Source: Amphritea japonica ATCC BAA-1530 (GTDB lineage Bacteria; Pseudomonadota; Gammaproteobacteria; Pseudomonadales; Balneatricaceae). Taken from it: a DNA stretch of 64,000 bases. The stretch spans positions 1,558,693 to 1,622,692 of the forward strand of contig NZ_AP014545.1 of NCBI RefSeq assembly GCF_016592435.1. The letters run 5' to 3'. Below the pieces are notes generated by a model. That model was not told the DNA's origin. It made no database searches and saw only the letters and a list, made by a program, of their open reading frames with translations. Position numbers and translations under genes: made by a program. Shown here in pieces: positions 1 through 8,750 of this stretch; the stretch's first letter is position 1, and each line of letters opens with the position of its first letter.

Positions 1-1029
1 GCACTGCTGCTGCGTCAGATACAACCTAACCTTACCGATGAACAGCTTTATACTCTGAATGACTGGGTTGAAGCGGGTGGCGTGGTGATAGTCGCACCTC
101 AGTACTTTAGCCGTTCTGATGAAAGCGATGAAAAGAATGGCCGCCAGGATAGCCGGGAGCGCTTCCTGGCTGATCTGGGCGTTCAGATGTATGCGTCTGA
201 TATTGAAAACACAGAAGTAGACACTTCAGCATTAGAAAAATCGGCTGTAGAGGATTCCGCGTCGGGTGATGTGGCTGATAACTCTGCTGCAGAAGAATCT
301 GATGACTCAGGTTATCTACAAATCTCGTTGCAGGTTGCAGGTGAAACTGACTTGATAATGGCGACTGTTCGCAGTGATCGTTACCTGGTCGATACGGATA
401 ACTGGGCAACAGAACGGATCGGTTCTGAAATTGGCGATCACTATCTGAAATTTAATTCAGGTCTGGGTTCCGTGGTGGTACTAAGTGACCTGGATCTGCT
501 GACTAATGATCGAATCGGTAAGTTGGATCACGCGTACCTTCTAAGCCGGATCGTGGGAGACAGTCGCAAAGTCTGGCTTCAGTACAGTATTGATATGCTG
601 CCGCTGCCGCAGCTGTTATGGCAACGAATGCCGTTTTTGGTTTCAGCGCTGGTTGTCGTCTTATTACTGATGGGATGGCGATTGTTTTTCTACACGGGGC
701 CTCGTCTTTTTTTGATGCACCAACAGCGGCGTAATCTGTTGGAGCATATCGATGCGACAGCCCAGTACGCCTGGCGAATCGATAAAGGTTACAGTTTATT
801 TGAGAGTAACCGTCGGGCTCTTGAGCTGGCCTGGCGTAAACGTCATCCAGGTCTGAATTCGATGGACAATAGTCAGCGGGCTGAATGGATTGGTGAAAAA
901 ACCGGCATGGCTGGGCAGGCAGTTGCGCGTAGCCTTTATCATGCGATCGATAAAGATCAGGATTTTATTAAAGCATCTCTGGTACTGCAGCAGCTGGCCA
1001 GTGGCTTAAAACAGCGGGAGTTAAGATGA
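1..1029 (+). CDS. DUF4350 domain protein, 5' end outside the window
   Basis: The reading frame is open from the first base, so the N-terminus is missing; 342 residues are visible. The start of the visible part (a WVEAGG stretch followed by VVIVAP) looks like the DUF4350 fold, a domain of unknown function. It is interrupted by a Ser/Asp/Glu-rich low-complexity stretch at about residues 75-130. One strong membrane helix follows at about residues 225-248, then a basic cytoplasmic tail of about 95 residues. The stop overlaps the start of the MoxR gene by 4 bp, so translation is probably coupled. DUF4350, MoxR and DUF58 commonly cluster and are thought to act together at the membrane. The exact function is unknown, and the family call comes from context plus motif shape. 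Confidence 0.75.
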   Translation, partial: ALLLRQIQPNLTDEQLYTLNDWVEAGGVVIVAPQYFSRSDESDEKNGRQDSRERFLADLGVQMYASDIENTEVDTSALEKSAVEDSASGDVADNSAAEESDDSGYLQISLQVAGETDLIMATVRSDRYLVDTDNWATERIGSEIGDHYLKFNSGLGSVVVLSDLDLLTNDRIGKLDHAYLLSRIVGDSRKVWLQYSIDMLPLPQLLWQRMPFLVSALVVVLLLMGWRLFFYTGPRLFLMHQQRRNLLEHIDATAQYAWRIDKGYSLFESNRRALELAWRKRHPGLNSMDNSQRAEWIGEKTGMAGQAVARSLYHAIDKDQDFIKASLVLQQLASGLKQRELR

Positions 1030-2009
1030 ACGATTCGCAGGGACAGGATCAGCTATCAGAGAAGGTGCTGCGTAAACTTGGGCAGCTGGAGCAGGAGATT
1101 GGTCGTGCCGTTATCGGTCAGCGACAAGTGGTCCGGGATGCGACCATCGCTCTGTTGGCGGGTGGTCATGTATTGGTTGAAGGTGTACCGGGCTTAGGGA
1201 AAACCTTGTTGGTGCGAAGCCTGGCCGCTGCCGTCGGTGGTGTGTTTAACCGGGTTCAGTTCACCCCGGATCTGATGCCCAGTGATATCAGTGGGCACAT
1301 CATGTTCGACCGAAAGTCTGATTCTTTCAGGGTACGCAAAGGTCCGGTGTTTTGTAACTTTTTACTGGCGGATGAGATTAACCGGGCACCGGCTAAAACG
1401 CAGTCTGCATTGTTAGAAGTCATGCAGGAACAGCAGGTCACTATTGAGGGACAGTCATTTGAGCTGGATCTGCCCTTTTTAGTGCTGGCGACCCAAAACC
1501 CTATCGAGCAGGAAGGAACCTACCCCTTGCCACAGGCGCAGCTGGATCGTTTTCTGCTGAAAGTATTTATTGATTATCCAGACATAGAGGAAGAGCTGCA
1601 GATGGTGAAACAGATCACTTGTGATGCGGTGGCCGATAAACTGGATGTCTCATCCGTTAAAGAGGTATTGCAACCAGAAGAGATTCTTAGCTTGCAAAGG
1701 TATACCTCTAAATTAGAAGTTGACGAGCAGATTGTTGCCTACGCGGTAAAAATCGTCAGAGCGACCCGTGACTGGAGTGGTATCGAATCAGGTAGTGGAC
1801 CGCGGGGAAGTATCTCTCTGTTAAGAGCGGGGCGGGCGAATGCTGTTTTATCGGGGCGTCGTTTTGTGACTCCGGATGATGTTAAGGCGGTGGCACCGGC
1901 GGTGCTGCGTCATCGGATTAAGCTGAGTGCTGATCTTGAGATCGAAGGTTATCAACCGGATGATGTGCTGAAAGATATTCTCAGCAATGTGGAGGCACCC
2001 CGGGTATGA
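1026..2009 (+). CDS. MoxR family AAA+ ATPase
   Basis: This 327-residue protein is an AAA+ ATPase of the MoxR type, a group proposed to act as chaperones that activate or assemble partner proteins. The Walker A motif GVPGLGKT lies at residues 53-60. Walker B is LLADEINRAP near residue 115, and the sensor/arginine region is LATQNPIEQEG followed by QAQLDRF. The length is normal for the family. The gene overlaps its upstream (DUF4350) and downstream (DUF58) neighbours by 4 bp each, which indicates one operon. MoxR-DUF58 pairs are widespread; the DUF58 partner is the likely client. The substrate in this organism is not known. Confidence 0.95.
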   Translation: MNDSQGQDQLSEKVLRKLGQLEQEIGRAVIGQRQVVRDATIALLAGGHVLVEGVPGLGKTLLVRSLAAAVGGVFNRVQFTPDLMPSDISGHIMFDRKSDSFRVRKGPVFCNFLLADEINRAPAKTQSALLEVMQEQQVTIEGQSFELDLPFLVLATQNPIEQEGTYPLPQAQLDRFLLKVFIDYPDIEEELQMVKQITCDAVADKLDVSSVKEVLQPEEILSLQRYTSKLEVDEQIVAYAVKIVRATRDWSGIESGSGPRGSISLLRAGRANAVLSGRRFVTPDDVKAVAPAVLRHRIKLSADLEIEGYQPDDVLKDILSNVEAPRV

Positions 2010-3310
2010 CCCCGTCGCGCCGAACGGTGTTATTAGCCACAATGATTCTATTGCTGGCTTTACTGACGCAGTTCTGGGCCTCATTGGCGCTGTTACGCGA
2101 CCTGAGTGCGGCGATCGTGTTGGGCGCTGCCATACTGGATCTGTTGCTGCAACGCCGTGAGCCAGTACCCGGTATCAAACGGGAACTGCGGGGCAGTATC
2201 CCTGTGGGGGTTTGGAGTGAGGTGAAGCTGCAGGTGACTAATACCAGCAGCCGGCCTCAGTGGCTGACCCTGCATGATCACCACCCGTCGGATTACGCCG
2301 TTGAAGGCTTATCTGCTCAGGTAACGGTTCCTGCTGATCGTAGTGCCCGGGTTACTTATCGATTGCGCCCGAACCGACGGGGTGATGGTGATTTCAGCGG
2401 GGTGGATCTGGTTAGTGTTTCACCGCTTGGTATGTGGCAGCGAAAACAGTATGTATCGCTGCCTGAGACGGTCAAGGTTTATCCTAATTTCAGAGCGGTA
2501 AGTCAGTACACCTTGTTGGCAACGGATCATCAGTTGAGCCAGCTGGGTATTAAACAGCGTTTACGCAGGGGAGAAGGTAATGACTTTCATCAGCTGCGGG
2601 AATACCGTGCCGGTGATGCGCTGCGTCAGATCGACTGGAAAGCGACTTCCCGCTATCACAAGTTGATTTCGCGTGAGTATCAGGATGAGCGGGATCAGCA
2701 GATTTTATTTATGCTCGACTGTGGTCGGCGGATGCGTCATCTGGAAGAGGATACAGGCCACCTTGATCAGGCGCTGAATGCGATGTTATTGCTCGCCTAT
2801 GTGGCTGCAGAGCAGGGCGATTCGGTGGGCTTTCAGACTTTCGGCGGGGTGCAACGTTGGTTCCCTCCGGTGAAAGGAGGCACGGTGGTACGACAGATGA
2901 TTGCTGGTACTTATGATATTGAGGCAACACTGGAAGCGGCAGATTACCTTGAAGCGGCCCGTGAGCTGATGCCCCTGCAACGGCGTCGGGCACTGGTTGT
3001 GCTGGTGACAAATACCCGGGATGAAGACAGCGATGATCTGGTGACCGCAGTGAGATTACTGTCACGCCGTCATCTTGTAGTGGTTGCTGATCTGCGTGAG
3101 CAGATCCTCGATCAGACCCAGGCTGCGAGGGTCTCTGATCTGGATTCAGCTTTGCGCTTTCACGGCGTACAGGACTATCTGGAAAGTCGTAACAAGAACC
3201 ATGAGCAGTTGCGTCATCAGGGTGCACTGACGCTGGATCTGTTGGCAAAGCAGCTCCCGGTGGCACTCATAAATCAATACTTTACAGTGAAGGCATCAGG
3301 ACGCCTTTAA
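2006..3310 (+). CDS. DUF58 domain protein (MoxR partner)
   Basis: This 434-residue protein has two close N-terminal hydrophobic segments (about residues 8-45), an immunoglobulin-like extracytoplasmic region, and then the DUF58 core around residues 185-300. The hallmark core is the stretch GNDFHQLREYRAGDALRQID, followed by WKATSR. The C-terminal part resembles a vWA-like fold, with FMLDCG in the MIDAS position. It starts on the ATGA overlap with the MoxR gene. DUF58 proteins are the regular partners of MoxR ATPases. The role is probably in envelope or stress assembly, but this is inferred from the family. It is the last gene of the cluster. Confidence 0.9.
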   Translation: MTPSRRTVLLATMILLLALLTQFWASLALLRDLSAAIVLGAAILDLLLQRREPVPGIKRELRGSIPVGVWSEVKLQVTNTSSRPQWLTLHDHHPSDYAVEGLSAQVTVPADRSARVTYRLRPNRRGDGDFSGVDLVSVSPLGMWQRKQYVSLPETVKVYPNFRAVSQYTLLATDHQLSQLGIKQRLRRGEGNDFHQLREYRAGDALRQIDWKATSRYHKLISREYQDERDQQILFMLDCGRRMRHLEEDTGHLDQALNAMLLLAYVAAEQGDSVGFQTFGGVQRWFPPVKGGTVVRQMIAGTYDIEATLEAADYLEAARELMPLQRRRALVVLVTNTRDEDSDDLVTAVRLLSRRHLVVVADLREQILDQTQAARVSDLDSALRFHGVQDYLESRNKNHEQLRHQGALTLDLLAKQLPVALINQYFTVKASGRL

Positions 3311-3368
3311 TAAAATGCTTTTGGCTTTATACTGAATCGATGACAGATCTTGCTGTAGGGACTGGTTG

Positions 3369-4115
3369 ATGCCAGTAACAGACCCGCTGATGCTCTTAAT
3401 CATTAGCCTGACCTTTATGCTGGCTGGAATGGTTAAGGGGGTTACCGGCATGGGGTTGCCAACGGTGACCCTGGCTATTCTTACGGTTGTTTCAGACCTG
3501 CCTACGGCGATGGTTCTTTTGCTCATCCCTTCATTTTGTACCAATCTCTGGCAAGCCTGCAGAGGCGGTGAAATGGGTAATATTGTCAGACGGTGTTGGG
3601 CGTTTCTATTACCCGCAACGCTTCTTATTCCTTTAGGTGGCGTGTCGCTCTCGTTCATCGATACCTCATATCTATCCCTCTTGTTGGGTGTCGTTCTGAT
3701 CAGCTATGCCGTTATAAGTCTGTTTGGGCTGACGCTTGTTATTGGTGACGATAAGCAGCGCTGGGCGGGACCTCTCTGCGGAGCTGTCAATGGCATTCTG
3801 ACCGGTATGACTGGTTCTTTTGTTGTCCCCGGGGTTATCTATCTGCAAGGGATAGGCTTGAATCGTACTCAGTTAATTCAGGCAATGGGGATGCTGTTTA
3901 CTTTGTCGACACTAGCGCTGGGTATTAGTTTAGGTGACAATGCCCTGTTATCAGAGCAGCAGATGATACTGTCCGCGTTGGGCTTAATTCCAGCGATTGC
4001 CGGGATGCTAATCGGGCAGCGTATTCGACGCCGGTTATCAGAACAGCTGTTTAGGAGGCTGTTCTTTACCGCCCTGTTACTGTTGGGCGGCTATATTTTG
4101 CTGACGATTGTTTAA
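3369..4115 (+). CDS. TauE/SafE family membrane transporter
   Basis: This 248-residue polytopic protein has about eight hydrophobic helices in two repeated halves. The repeats begin MLAGMVKGVTGMGLP and CGAVNGILTGMTGSFVVP, the signature of the TauE/SafE (DUF81) family of anion exporters and importers linked to sulfite, sulfonate or organic acids. A TTG codon lies directly before the ATG at 3369; I chose the ATG. The gene is 58 bp downstream of the DUF58 gene, so it could be a separate unit. Its stop overlaps the convergent EamA gene by 4 bp. The substrate cannot be told from sequence. Confidence 0.88.
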   Translation: MPVTDPLMLLIISLTFMLAGMVKGVTGMGLPTVTLAILTVVSDLPTAMVLLLIPSFCTNLWQACRGGEMGNIVRRCWAFLLPATLLIPLGGVSLSFIDTSYLSLLLGVVLISYAVISLFGLTLVIGDDKQRWAGPLCGAVNGILTGMTGSFVVPGVIYLQGIGLNRTQLIQAMGMLFTLSTLALGISLGDNALLSEQQMILSALGLIPAIAGMLIGQRIRRRLSEQLFRRLFFTALLLLGGYILLTIV

Positions 4116-5035
4116 GAAGGGGTCTGAACAGAGTCTGTTGATGGCTTTTTCCTCCGGAAAAGATTCAACTGAGACAGAATCATACCTGCCAGCATAAGGG
4201 CACAACCTATTAACGCCCGGTCGCTGAAGTCTTCACTCAGTAACCACCATCCGCCGATTGCCGCAAATACCGCTTCCAGACTCATAATGATCGCTGCGTG
4301 GGATGCCGGCGCATCACGCTGAGCTACTACTTGCAGCGTATAAGCAACACCGACAGAGAGCAGACCCGCATAGGCAATTGGCTGCCAGGCAAGTGCTATA
4401 TTTGCCAGTGAAAGCGTATCTTGCTCAAACAGAAGAGCGACGATAAAGCTGAGCAGGGCGCAGATAAAAAACTGGATGATCGCCAGACGCAAGTTATCCA
4501 GCTGGCTGGCCAGCTTGCCGATCACTATCACGTGGGCGGCCCAGAAGAATGCGCTACCTAATACCAGCAGGTCGCCTGTGTTCACGTTAAAACGTTCGCC
4601 ATTGGTCTGATTCACGGTCAGGAAATATAGGCCGACCACCGCCAGAAGACCACCCAGCCAGGTATTGAGGCGGGTTACATGGCCCAGCAGAAGGCCTAGC
4701 AGAGGCACGATAATGATGTAGAGTCCGGTAATGAAACCGGCGTTTCCTGCCGAGGTCCAAAGTAACCCTGCCTGTTGCAGAGAGGCGCCCATAAAGAGAA
4801 AGATACCGGCAGTCAGACTTCCCCGGAGCATCGCTTTAGGCTCGGTTGCTCCCGGTTTAGGGCGAAAGATTAACAGCAGGGGGAGCAGTGAAAGGGCTCC
4901 CAGCAAAAAACGGCTACCGTTGAAGCCGAATGGTCCCAGATGATCCATCCCCAGGCGCTGGGCAACGAAGGCAAATCCCCATATTGCAGCGACCAGAAGG
5001 AGCGTCAGATCTGCACGGATATTTCGGGTTTCCAT
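4112..5035 (-). CDS. EamA/DMT family transporter
   Basis: This drug/metabolite transporter of 307 residues has ten hydrophobic segments in two EamA repeats, the first starting near LLLVAAIWGFAFVAQRLG and the second near VLGSAFFWAAHVIVIGK. The frame extends 21 codons further upstream to a TTG, but the ATG at 5035 is preceded by a GAGG ribosome-binding site about 9 nt away and begins a typical DMT N-terminus, so I prefer it. These proteins export amino acids, nucleotides or drugs; the substrate is unknown. It lies downstream of iorBA on the same strand, separated by about 130 bp containing a hairpin. Confidence 0.9.
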   Translation of the reverse strand: METRNIRADLTLLLVAAIWGFAFVAQRLGMDHLGPFGFNGSRFLLGALSLLPLLLIFRPKPGATEPKAMLRGSLTAGIFLFMGASLQQAGLLWTSAGNAGFITGLYIIIVPLLGLLLGHVTRLNTWLGGLLAVVGLYFLTVNQTNGERFNVNTGDLLVLGSAFFWAAHVIVIGKLASQLDNLRLAIIQFFICALLSFIVALLFEQDTLSLANIALAWQPIAYAGLLSVGVAYTLQVVAQRDAPASHAAIIMSLEAVFAAIGGWWLLSEDFSDRALIGCALMLAGMILSQLNLFRRKKPSTDSVQTPS

Positions 5036-5109
5036 CAATGGAACCTCATGAGACAGGAAAAAGAGAGGCCATTGTAGGCCGCAGTTTTTATTAAGCAATA
5101 GGAGTGAGG

Positions 5110-5146
5110 CAAGCCCTGCCCATTTAGCGTAAAACGGGCAGGCTTG
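5110..5146 (-). terminator. Hairpin between iorB and the EamA gene
   Basis: The arms CAAGCCCTGCCC (5110-5121) and GGGCAGGCTTG (5136-5146) pair over 11 bp with one bulged C and a 14-nt loop. There is no clear U-run on either side. It may act as a weak terminator or RNA-stabilising hairpin at the end of the iorBA message. Confidence 0.35.
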
Positions 5147-5169
5147 ATGCAGGGTTGAAGCCGGTTAGT

Positions 5170-5817
5170 TCAGGCTGTTGCCATAGTTTTAGTGGTATTG
5201 AACGCCTGGCGCCCCAGCGCAAATGCCTGGCGATTAAGTTCAACCAATGCAGCCCCTTTGTGTTGAAAGCGCTTAAGCAGCGCACTTTCTAAGGTTTCAG
5301 GAGGGAAGGGCAGGTGGTCGGCGATGGCGCCAAGCATGATTGAGTTAACCAGTCGTCTATCACCCAGCTCTATCGCGGCTTCTCCGGCATTAAAACGATG
5401 CAATTCAACAGCGCAGTCTGATAGCTGGCCAAGGGGGTCTTCAGGGTAGTCAAACAGACCGATAGAGACCACAGGGGGGATCAGCGGGTAGTCATTAACC
5501 ATTACGACAGAGCCCGGTTTAAGATGGCTGTGCCAGCGTAATGCCTCAGCCGGTTCAAAGCCGATCATCATATCGGCTTCACCAGGCTTGATTGAAGGCG
5601 ACAGAACTTTTTTTCCGAACCGTACATGGGAAGTGACTACCCCTCCCCGTTGTGCCATGCCCGCGACTTCCGTCTTTTTAACATCGTAGCCCAGTGCCAG
5701 TGCCGCCTGTGACAATACATCGGCAGCCGTCATTACGCCCTGGCCGCCGACACCCACCACCAGAATATTAGTTACAGTGTCGGTGTTTAGGTCAGCAGTA
5801 TTATGTTGAATATTCAT
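5170..5817 (-). CDS. iorB: Indolepyruvate oxidoreductase subunit beta
   Basis: This is the 215-residue gamma-type subunit of the 2-oxoacid:acceptor oxidoreductase superfamily. It shows the N-terminal VGVGGQGVMTAADVL motif and the VAGMAQRGGVVTSHVRFG segment characteristic of IorB. With IorA it oxidatively decarboxylates aryl pyruvates (indolepyruvate, phenylpyruvate) to aryl-acetyl-CoA, using ferredoxin or a similar acceptor. The ATG overlaps the iorA stop by 1 bp (TAATG), so the two are translationally coupled. The organisation as separate alpha and beta genes is the usual two-subunit form. The physiological role is inferred as aromatic amino acid degradation. Confidence 0.93.
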   Translation of the reverse strand: MNIQHNTADLNTDTVTNILVVGVGGQGVMTAADVLSQAALALGYDVKKTEVAGMAQRGGVVTSHVRFGKKVLSPSIKPGEADMMIGFEPAEALRWHSHLKPGSVVMVNDYPLIPPVVSIGLFDYPEDPLGQLSDCAVELHRFNAGEAAIELGDRRLVNSIMLGAIADHLPFPPETLESALLKRFQHKGAALVELNRQAFALGRQAFNTTKTMATA

Positions 5818-7679
5818 TACTTCACCTCGATTGCATTGATCTTGTCGACATTGAATGCCGGAACAATCGCATCAGGGGCACAGGTATTGGTACATAGATC
5901 ACAGCCCGTACAGGCGGCAGTATCGATGTTTACAAAGGCGAGTTCTTTCTCTTTACCGTTGGGTTTGATGACGGTCTCTCGACGGGTCACCAGAATGGCG
6001 GGGCAGCCAACATCGAGACAGTTACTGCACCCGGTGCATTTATCATCATCCACTTTCAGAGGGGGTAACTGGCTGTAGCGTTCAGTCAGTACGCAAGGCT
6101 GATTCGTAATAATGACCGACGGCTCTTTCACTTTGGTTTCACTGCGCAGTGCTTTAAACAGGGTTGGCAGCTCATAGGGGTTCACTTCATGTATTCGTTC
6201 TGACTTAACGCCCAGCGCTTCACAGAGCTTTCGGAAATCGACCTGCATGGTTGCTTCGCCATGAATATCCAGGCCTGAAGAGGGAGCGTTCTGACCTCCT
6301 GTCATACCCACAGCCCTGTTATCCAGCAGCAGAACGGTCACATTACCCTTGTTGTAAGTTATATCCAGTAACCCCTGCATGCCCATATGCATAAAGGTTG
6401 AATCGCCAATGACCGCGAGTACATTTTTATTTTTATCAGCTTCACTGCGGCCTTTGTCGATACCCATAGCAACGCTGAGGGATGCGCCCATACTGATAGT
6501 TGTATCAAGGGCGTTCCATGGGTGGCCTGCGCCCAGCGTATAACAGCCGATATCACCGGAGATAATTGTATTCTTGATATGGGAAAGGCAGTAGTAGATG
6601 CCCAGATGAGGACAGGCCACACATAGCGTGGGTGGACGAGGAAACAGCTCTTCAACGGGAATCAGTTCGTCCTTACAGGGTGTGCCCATCAGCTTGCTGA
6701 TGCAGGGGGCCAGTACACTCGGAGAGAGTTCACCGATGCGGGGCAGAATATCCTTACCATAAACGTTAACGTCGGCTGCCCTTAATTCGGTTTCAAGCAA
6801 CGGCTCTACCTCTTCCACGACGACCAGTTTATCGACGCTGGTGGAAAACGCTCTTATCTTTTCAATGGGAGCGGGGTGGCTGAATCCGAGCTTTAAGACC
6901 GGAGCTTCGGGATAGGCCTCTTTGACGTGGAAGTATGCAGCTCCTGAGGTGACAAATCCGACAGACTGGTCACTGCCATTTTCAGTGTAGTTTAGCGGGT
7001 GGTCTTCACTAACCTGTCGAAGTACCTGATCCCGTGCCATCATCAGTGGAATACGTTTTTTCGCATTGCCAGGCACCATGACTAAGCGGGCTGGGTCCTT
7101 GGTAAACCCTTTGGGTTCATAGGTTTCTGCCGGGCTACTGGTGACTACTCCTTTAACATGACAGATACGGGTAGTAAGCCGGACAATGACAGGGACTTCG
7201 TACTGCTCTGAGAGAGCAAACGCAAGTCTTGTCATTGCGTAAGTTTCCTGCGCGTCTGAGGGTTCAAGGATAGGTAAATGGGCAAACCGGCCCCAGTAAC
7301 GGGAATCTTGCTCATTCTGAGAAGAGGAGAGCCCAACGTCGTCAGCAACGACCAGAACTAAGCCGCCAACCGCACCGATCAGTGTTTGGGTCATCAGCGC
7401 ATCAGAGGCGACATTGACACCTACATGCTTCATCGCACATAGCGCGCGAGAGCCAGCCAGAGAGGCCCCGATCGCTACTTCCAGCGATACCTTCTCATTA
7501 ATGGACCACTCGGTATATACCTGCGGATATGCGGCAATAAACTCAAGAATTTCAGTCGAAGGAGTGCCTGGATAGGCTGATGCAACTGAACACCCGGCAT
7601 CACGTGCGGCCTGGGCCACCGCTTCATTACCGGAAATAAACTGACGTTGATCCTGTTGGGCCGGTTGTGTTGCGCTCAA
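5817..7679 (-). CDS. iorA: Indolepyruvate ferredoxin oxidoreductase subunit alpha
   Basis: This large catalytic subunit has 620 residues from the chosen start. The order is an N-terminal pyrimidine-binding domain (GNEAVAQAARDAG, then YPGTPSTEI), a central transketolase-C-like region, a thiamine-diphosphate-binding domain with GDIGCYTLG and GDSTFMHMGMQGLLD, and a C-terminal bis-[4Fe-4S] ferredoxin domain. The two clusters are CTGCSNCLDVGCP near residue 548 and CTGCDLCTNTCAP near residue 590. All cysteines are present. A TTG at 7685 opens the longest frame, but a second in-frame TTG at 7679 lies 7 nt behind a GGAG site, while the first is only 1 nt from it; the TTG at 7679 is therefore the likely start. 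Confidence 0.93.
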   Translation of the reverse strand: MSATQPAQQDQRQFISGNEAVAQAARDAGCSVASAYPGTPSTEILEFIAAYPQVYTEWSINEKVSLEVAIGASLAGSRALCAMKHVGVNVASDALMTQTLIGAVGGLVLVVADDVGLSSSQNEQDSRYWGRFAHLPILEPSDAQETYAMTRLAFALSEQYEVPVIVRLTTRICHVKGVVTSSPAETYEPKGFTKDPARLVMVPGNAKKRIPLMMARDQVLRQVSEDHPLNYTENGSDQSVGFVTSGAAYFHVKEAYPEAPVLKLGFSHPAPIEKIRAFSTSVDKLVVVEEVEPLLETELRAADVNVYGKDILPRIGELSPSVLAPCISKLMGTPCKDELIPVEELFPRPPTLCVACPHLGIYYCLSHIKNTIISGDIGCYTLGAGHPWNALDTTISMGASLSVAMGIDKGRSEADKNKNVLAVIGDSTFMHMGMQGLLDITYNKGNVTVLLLDNRAVGMTGGQNAPSSGLDIHGEATMQVDFRKLCEALGVKSERIHEVNPYELPTLFKALRSETKVKEPSVIITNQPCVLTERYSQLPPLKVDDDKCTGCSNCLDVGCPAILVTRRETVIKPNGKEKELAFVNIDTAACTGCDLCTNTCAPDAIVPAFNVDKINAIEVK

Positions 7680-7902
7680 GGGCAAACTCCTTACTTAGTT
7701 AAAAGCGATACACTTATATTTATTTTTAATATGAAAGTGAATCATAAGGAGGTTATTCTAAAGAGATAAGACGGGCTACAGACTGATCTGTGTCAAGTAG
7801 AGAGAATAACCCCGGGCGATAACGGCAAAAGTTATATCTCTAGGGGTGTTGGGGAGAAGAATAAAGGGTTTAGAGCCATAAGGGCCGTTGTTCGTCGCTC
7901 GA

Positions 7903-7923
7903 ACGTCACAAAAGGCGTGACGT
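7903..7923. promoter_or_regulatory. Perfect 7-bp dyad, possible operator or hairpin
   Basis: ACGTCAC and GTGACGT are exact inverted copies separated by 7 nt. Flanking bases extend the pairing imperfectly (CGA to the left, TTCG to the right with one extra base). The spacing and length fit either a dimeric regulator site upstream of iorA or a hairpin in the ribE 3' region. No U-run follows on either strand, so a simple intrinsic terminator is unlikely. Confidence 0.4.
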
Positions 7924-8029
7924 GTTCGTTGCCCGATAAAAGCTTTCTTTTATTTTGAGAGAGGTAATCAGAGAGTTAATTTATTTGTAAGAAAATTATT
8001 CTGTTGTTTGTGCTGGGGCTGATAATTCC

Positions 8030-8057
8030 GAGCCCCGAGCCCCGAGCCCCGAGCCCC
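8030..8057. repeat. Four tandem copies of GAGCCCC
   Basis: Four perfect, uninterrupted copies of the 7-mer GAGCCCC lie directly downstream of the ribE stop codon; a partial fifth copy (GA) follows. The GC-rich block stands out against an AT-rich flank. A 7-bp unit outside a coding region can expand or contract by replication slippage. Confidence 0.85.
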
Positions 8058-8060
8058 GAA

Positions 8061-8672
8061 TCAGCTGCTGTGTTGCTGCATATACCGTTCTACGGTATCA
8101 ACCACCGCTTGTGTTTGACTATCAATTTCCAGGTTGATTTTATCGCCAGCAGATGACGCGCCAAAAGTGGTGACAGTTAAGGTTTCCGGTATCAGATAAA
8201 CATTAAACCGGTTCTCTTTTACGTCGCCGATAGTGAGGCTGCAGCCGTTCAGAGCGACAAAGCCTTTAGGTAAAATGTACTTCATCAGGTCGGGCTCAGC
8301 TTCGAACCAGATAATACGGTTATCTTCGGGCTGCTCAATGTTTATGATAGAGGCCTGACCGTGAATATGTCCGGAGAGCATATGTCCGCCGATCTCATCA
8401 CCAATGCGGGCCGCACGTTCAAAATTGACACTATCACCCGGTTTTAATTCGCCCAGATTCGTGACTTTAAGCGTCTCCATAATCAAATCAAACTTGACCT
8501 GATTAGCGGTAAAAGCTGTTATGGTCAGGCAGGTACCATTAACTGCGATACTGGCACCGGTTTGAAGATTGTCACAATGCTTTTGAGGCAGCTCTAGTGT
8601 TAACTGCATGAACTGATTTTTAATTACTGTCGTAATAACGCTTGCAGTGCCTTGAACAATACCGGTGAACAT
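8061..8672 (-). CDS. ribE: Riboflavin synthase, alpha subunit
   Basis: This enzyme (203 residues) dismutates two molecules of 6,7-dimethyl-8-ribityllumazine to riboflavin plus a pyrimidine. The N-terminal MFTGIVQGTASV is the classic start. The protein consists of two similar lumazine-binding barrels, about residues 1-97 and 98-190, with INLEID near the end of the second repeat. Conserved elements include NGTCLT, GDSVNFERA and GGHMLSGHIHG. The gene stands alone rather than next to ribD or ribBA, and I see no FMN-riboswitch-like structure in the short upstream region. The gene is called ribC in E. coli nomenclature. Confidence 0.95.
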   Translation of the reverse strand: MFTGIVQGTASVITTVIKNQFMQLTLELPQKHCDNLQTGASIAVNGTCLTITAFTANQVKFDLIMETLKVTNLGELKPGDSVNFERAARIGDEIGGHMLSGHIHGQASIINIEQPEDNRIIWFEAEPDLMKYILPKGFVALNGCSLTIGDVKENRFNVYLIPETLTVTTFGASSAGDKINLEIDSQTQAVVDTVERYMQQHSS

Positions 8673-8750
8673 AATTTTTCCTGTTAATACCTGACTGGAC
8701 TATGTTTATAGAGGCAGACTGCCTTGATTGCAATGCTTAGGGGGATGGAT

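Larger units (their letters stand above)
7680..8060. other. Non-coding gap between ribE and iorA
   Basis: These 381 bases hold no convincing gene. They contain the iorA ribosome-binding site (GGAG at 7687-7690 on the minus strand), an AT-rich stretch just upstream of it, an inverted repeat at 7903-7923, and a four-copy 7-bp tandem repeat ending three bases before the ribE stop codon. No canonical intrinsic terminator with a U-run is visible. Confidence 0.7.

Noticed and set aside
2709-3266. Antisense frame of 185 codons inside the DUF58 gene
   Set aside because: Proline- and arginine-rich translation typical of the reverse strand of a GC-richer gene; no start signal.
8673-8750. FMN riboswitch before ribE
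   Set aside because: The region between ribE and its divergent neighbour is under 80 bp and shows no RFN-type conserved segments.
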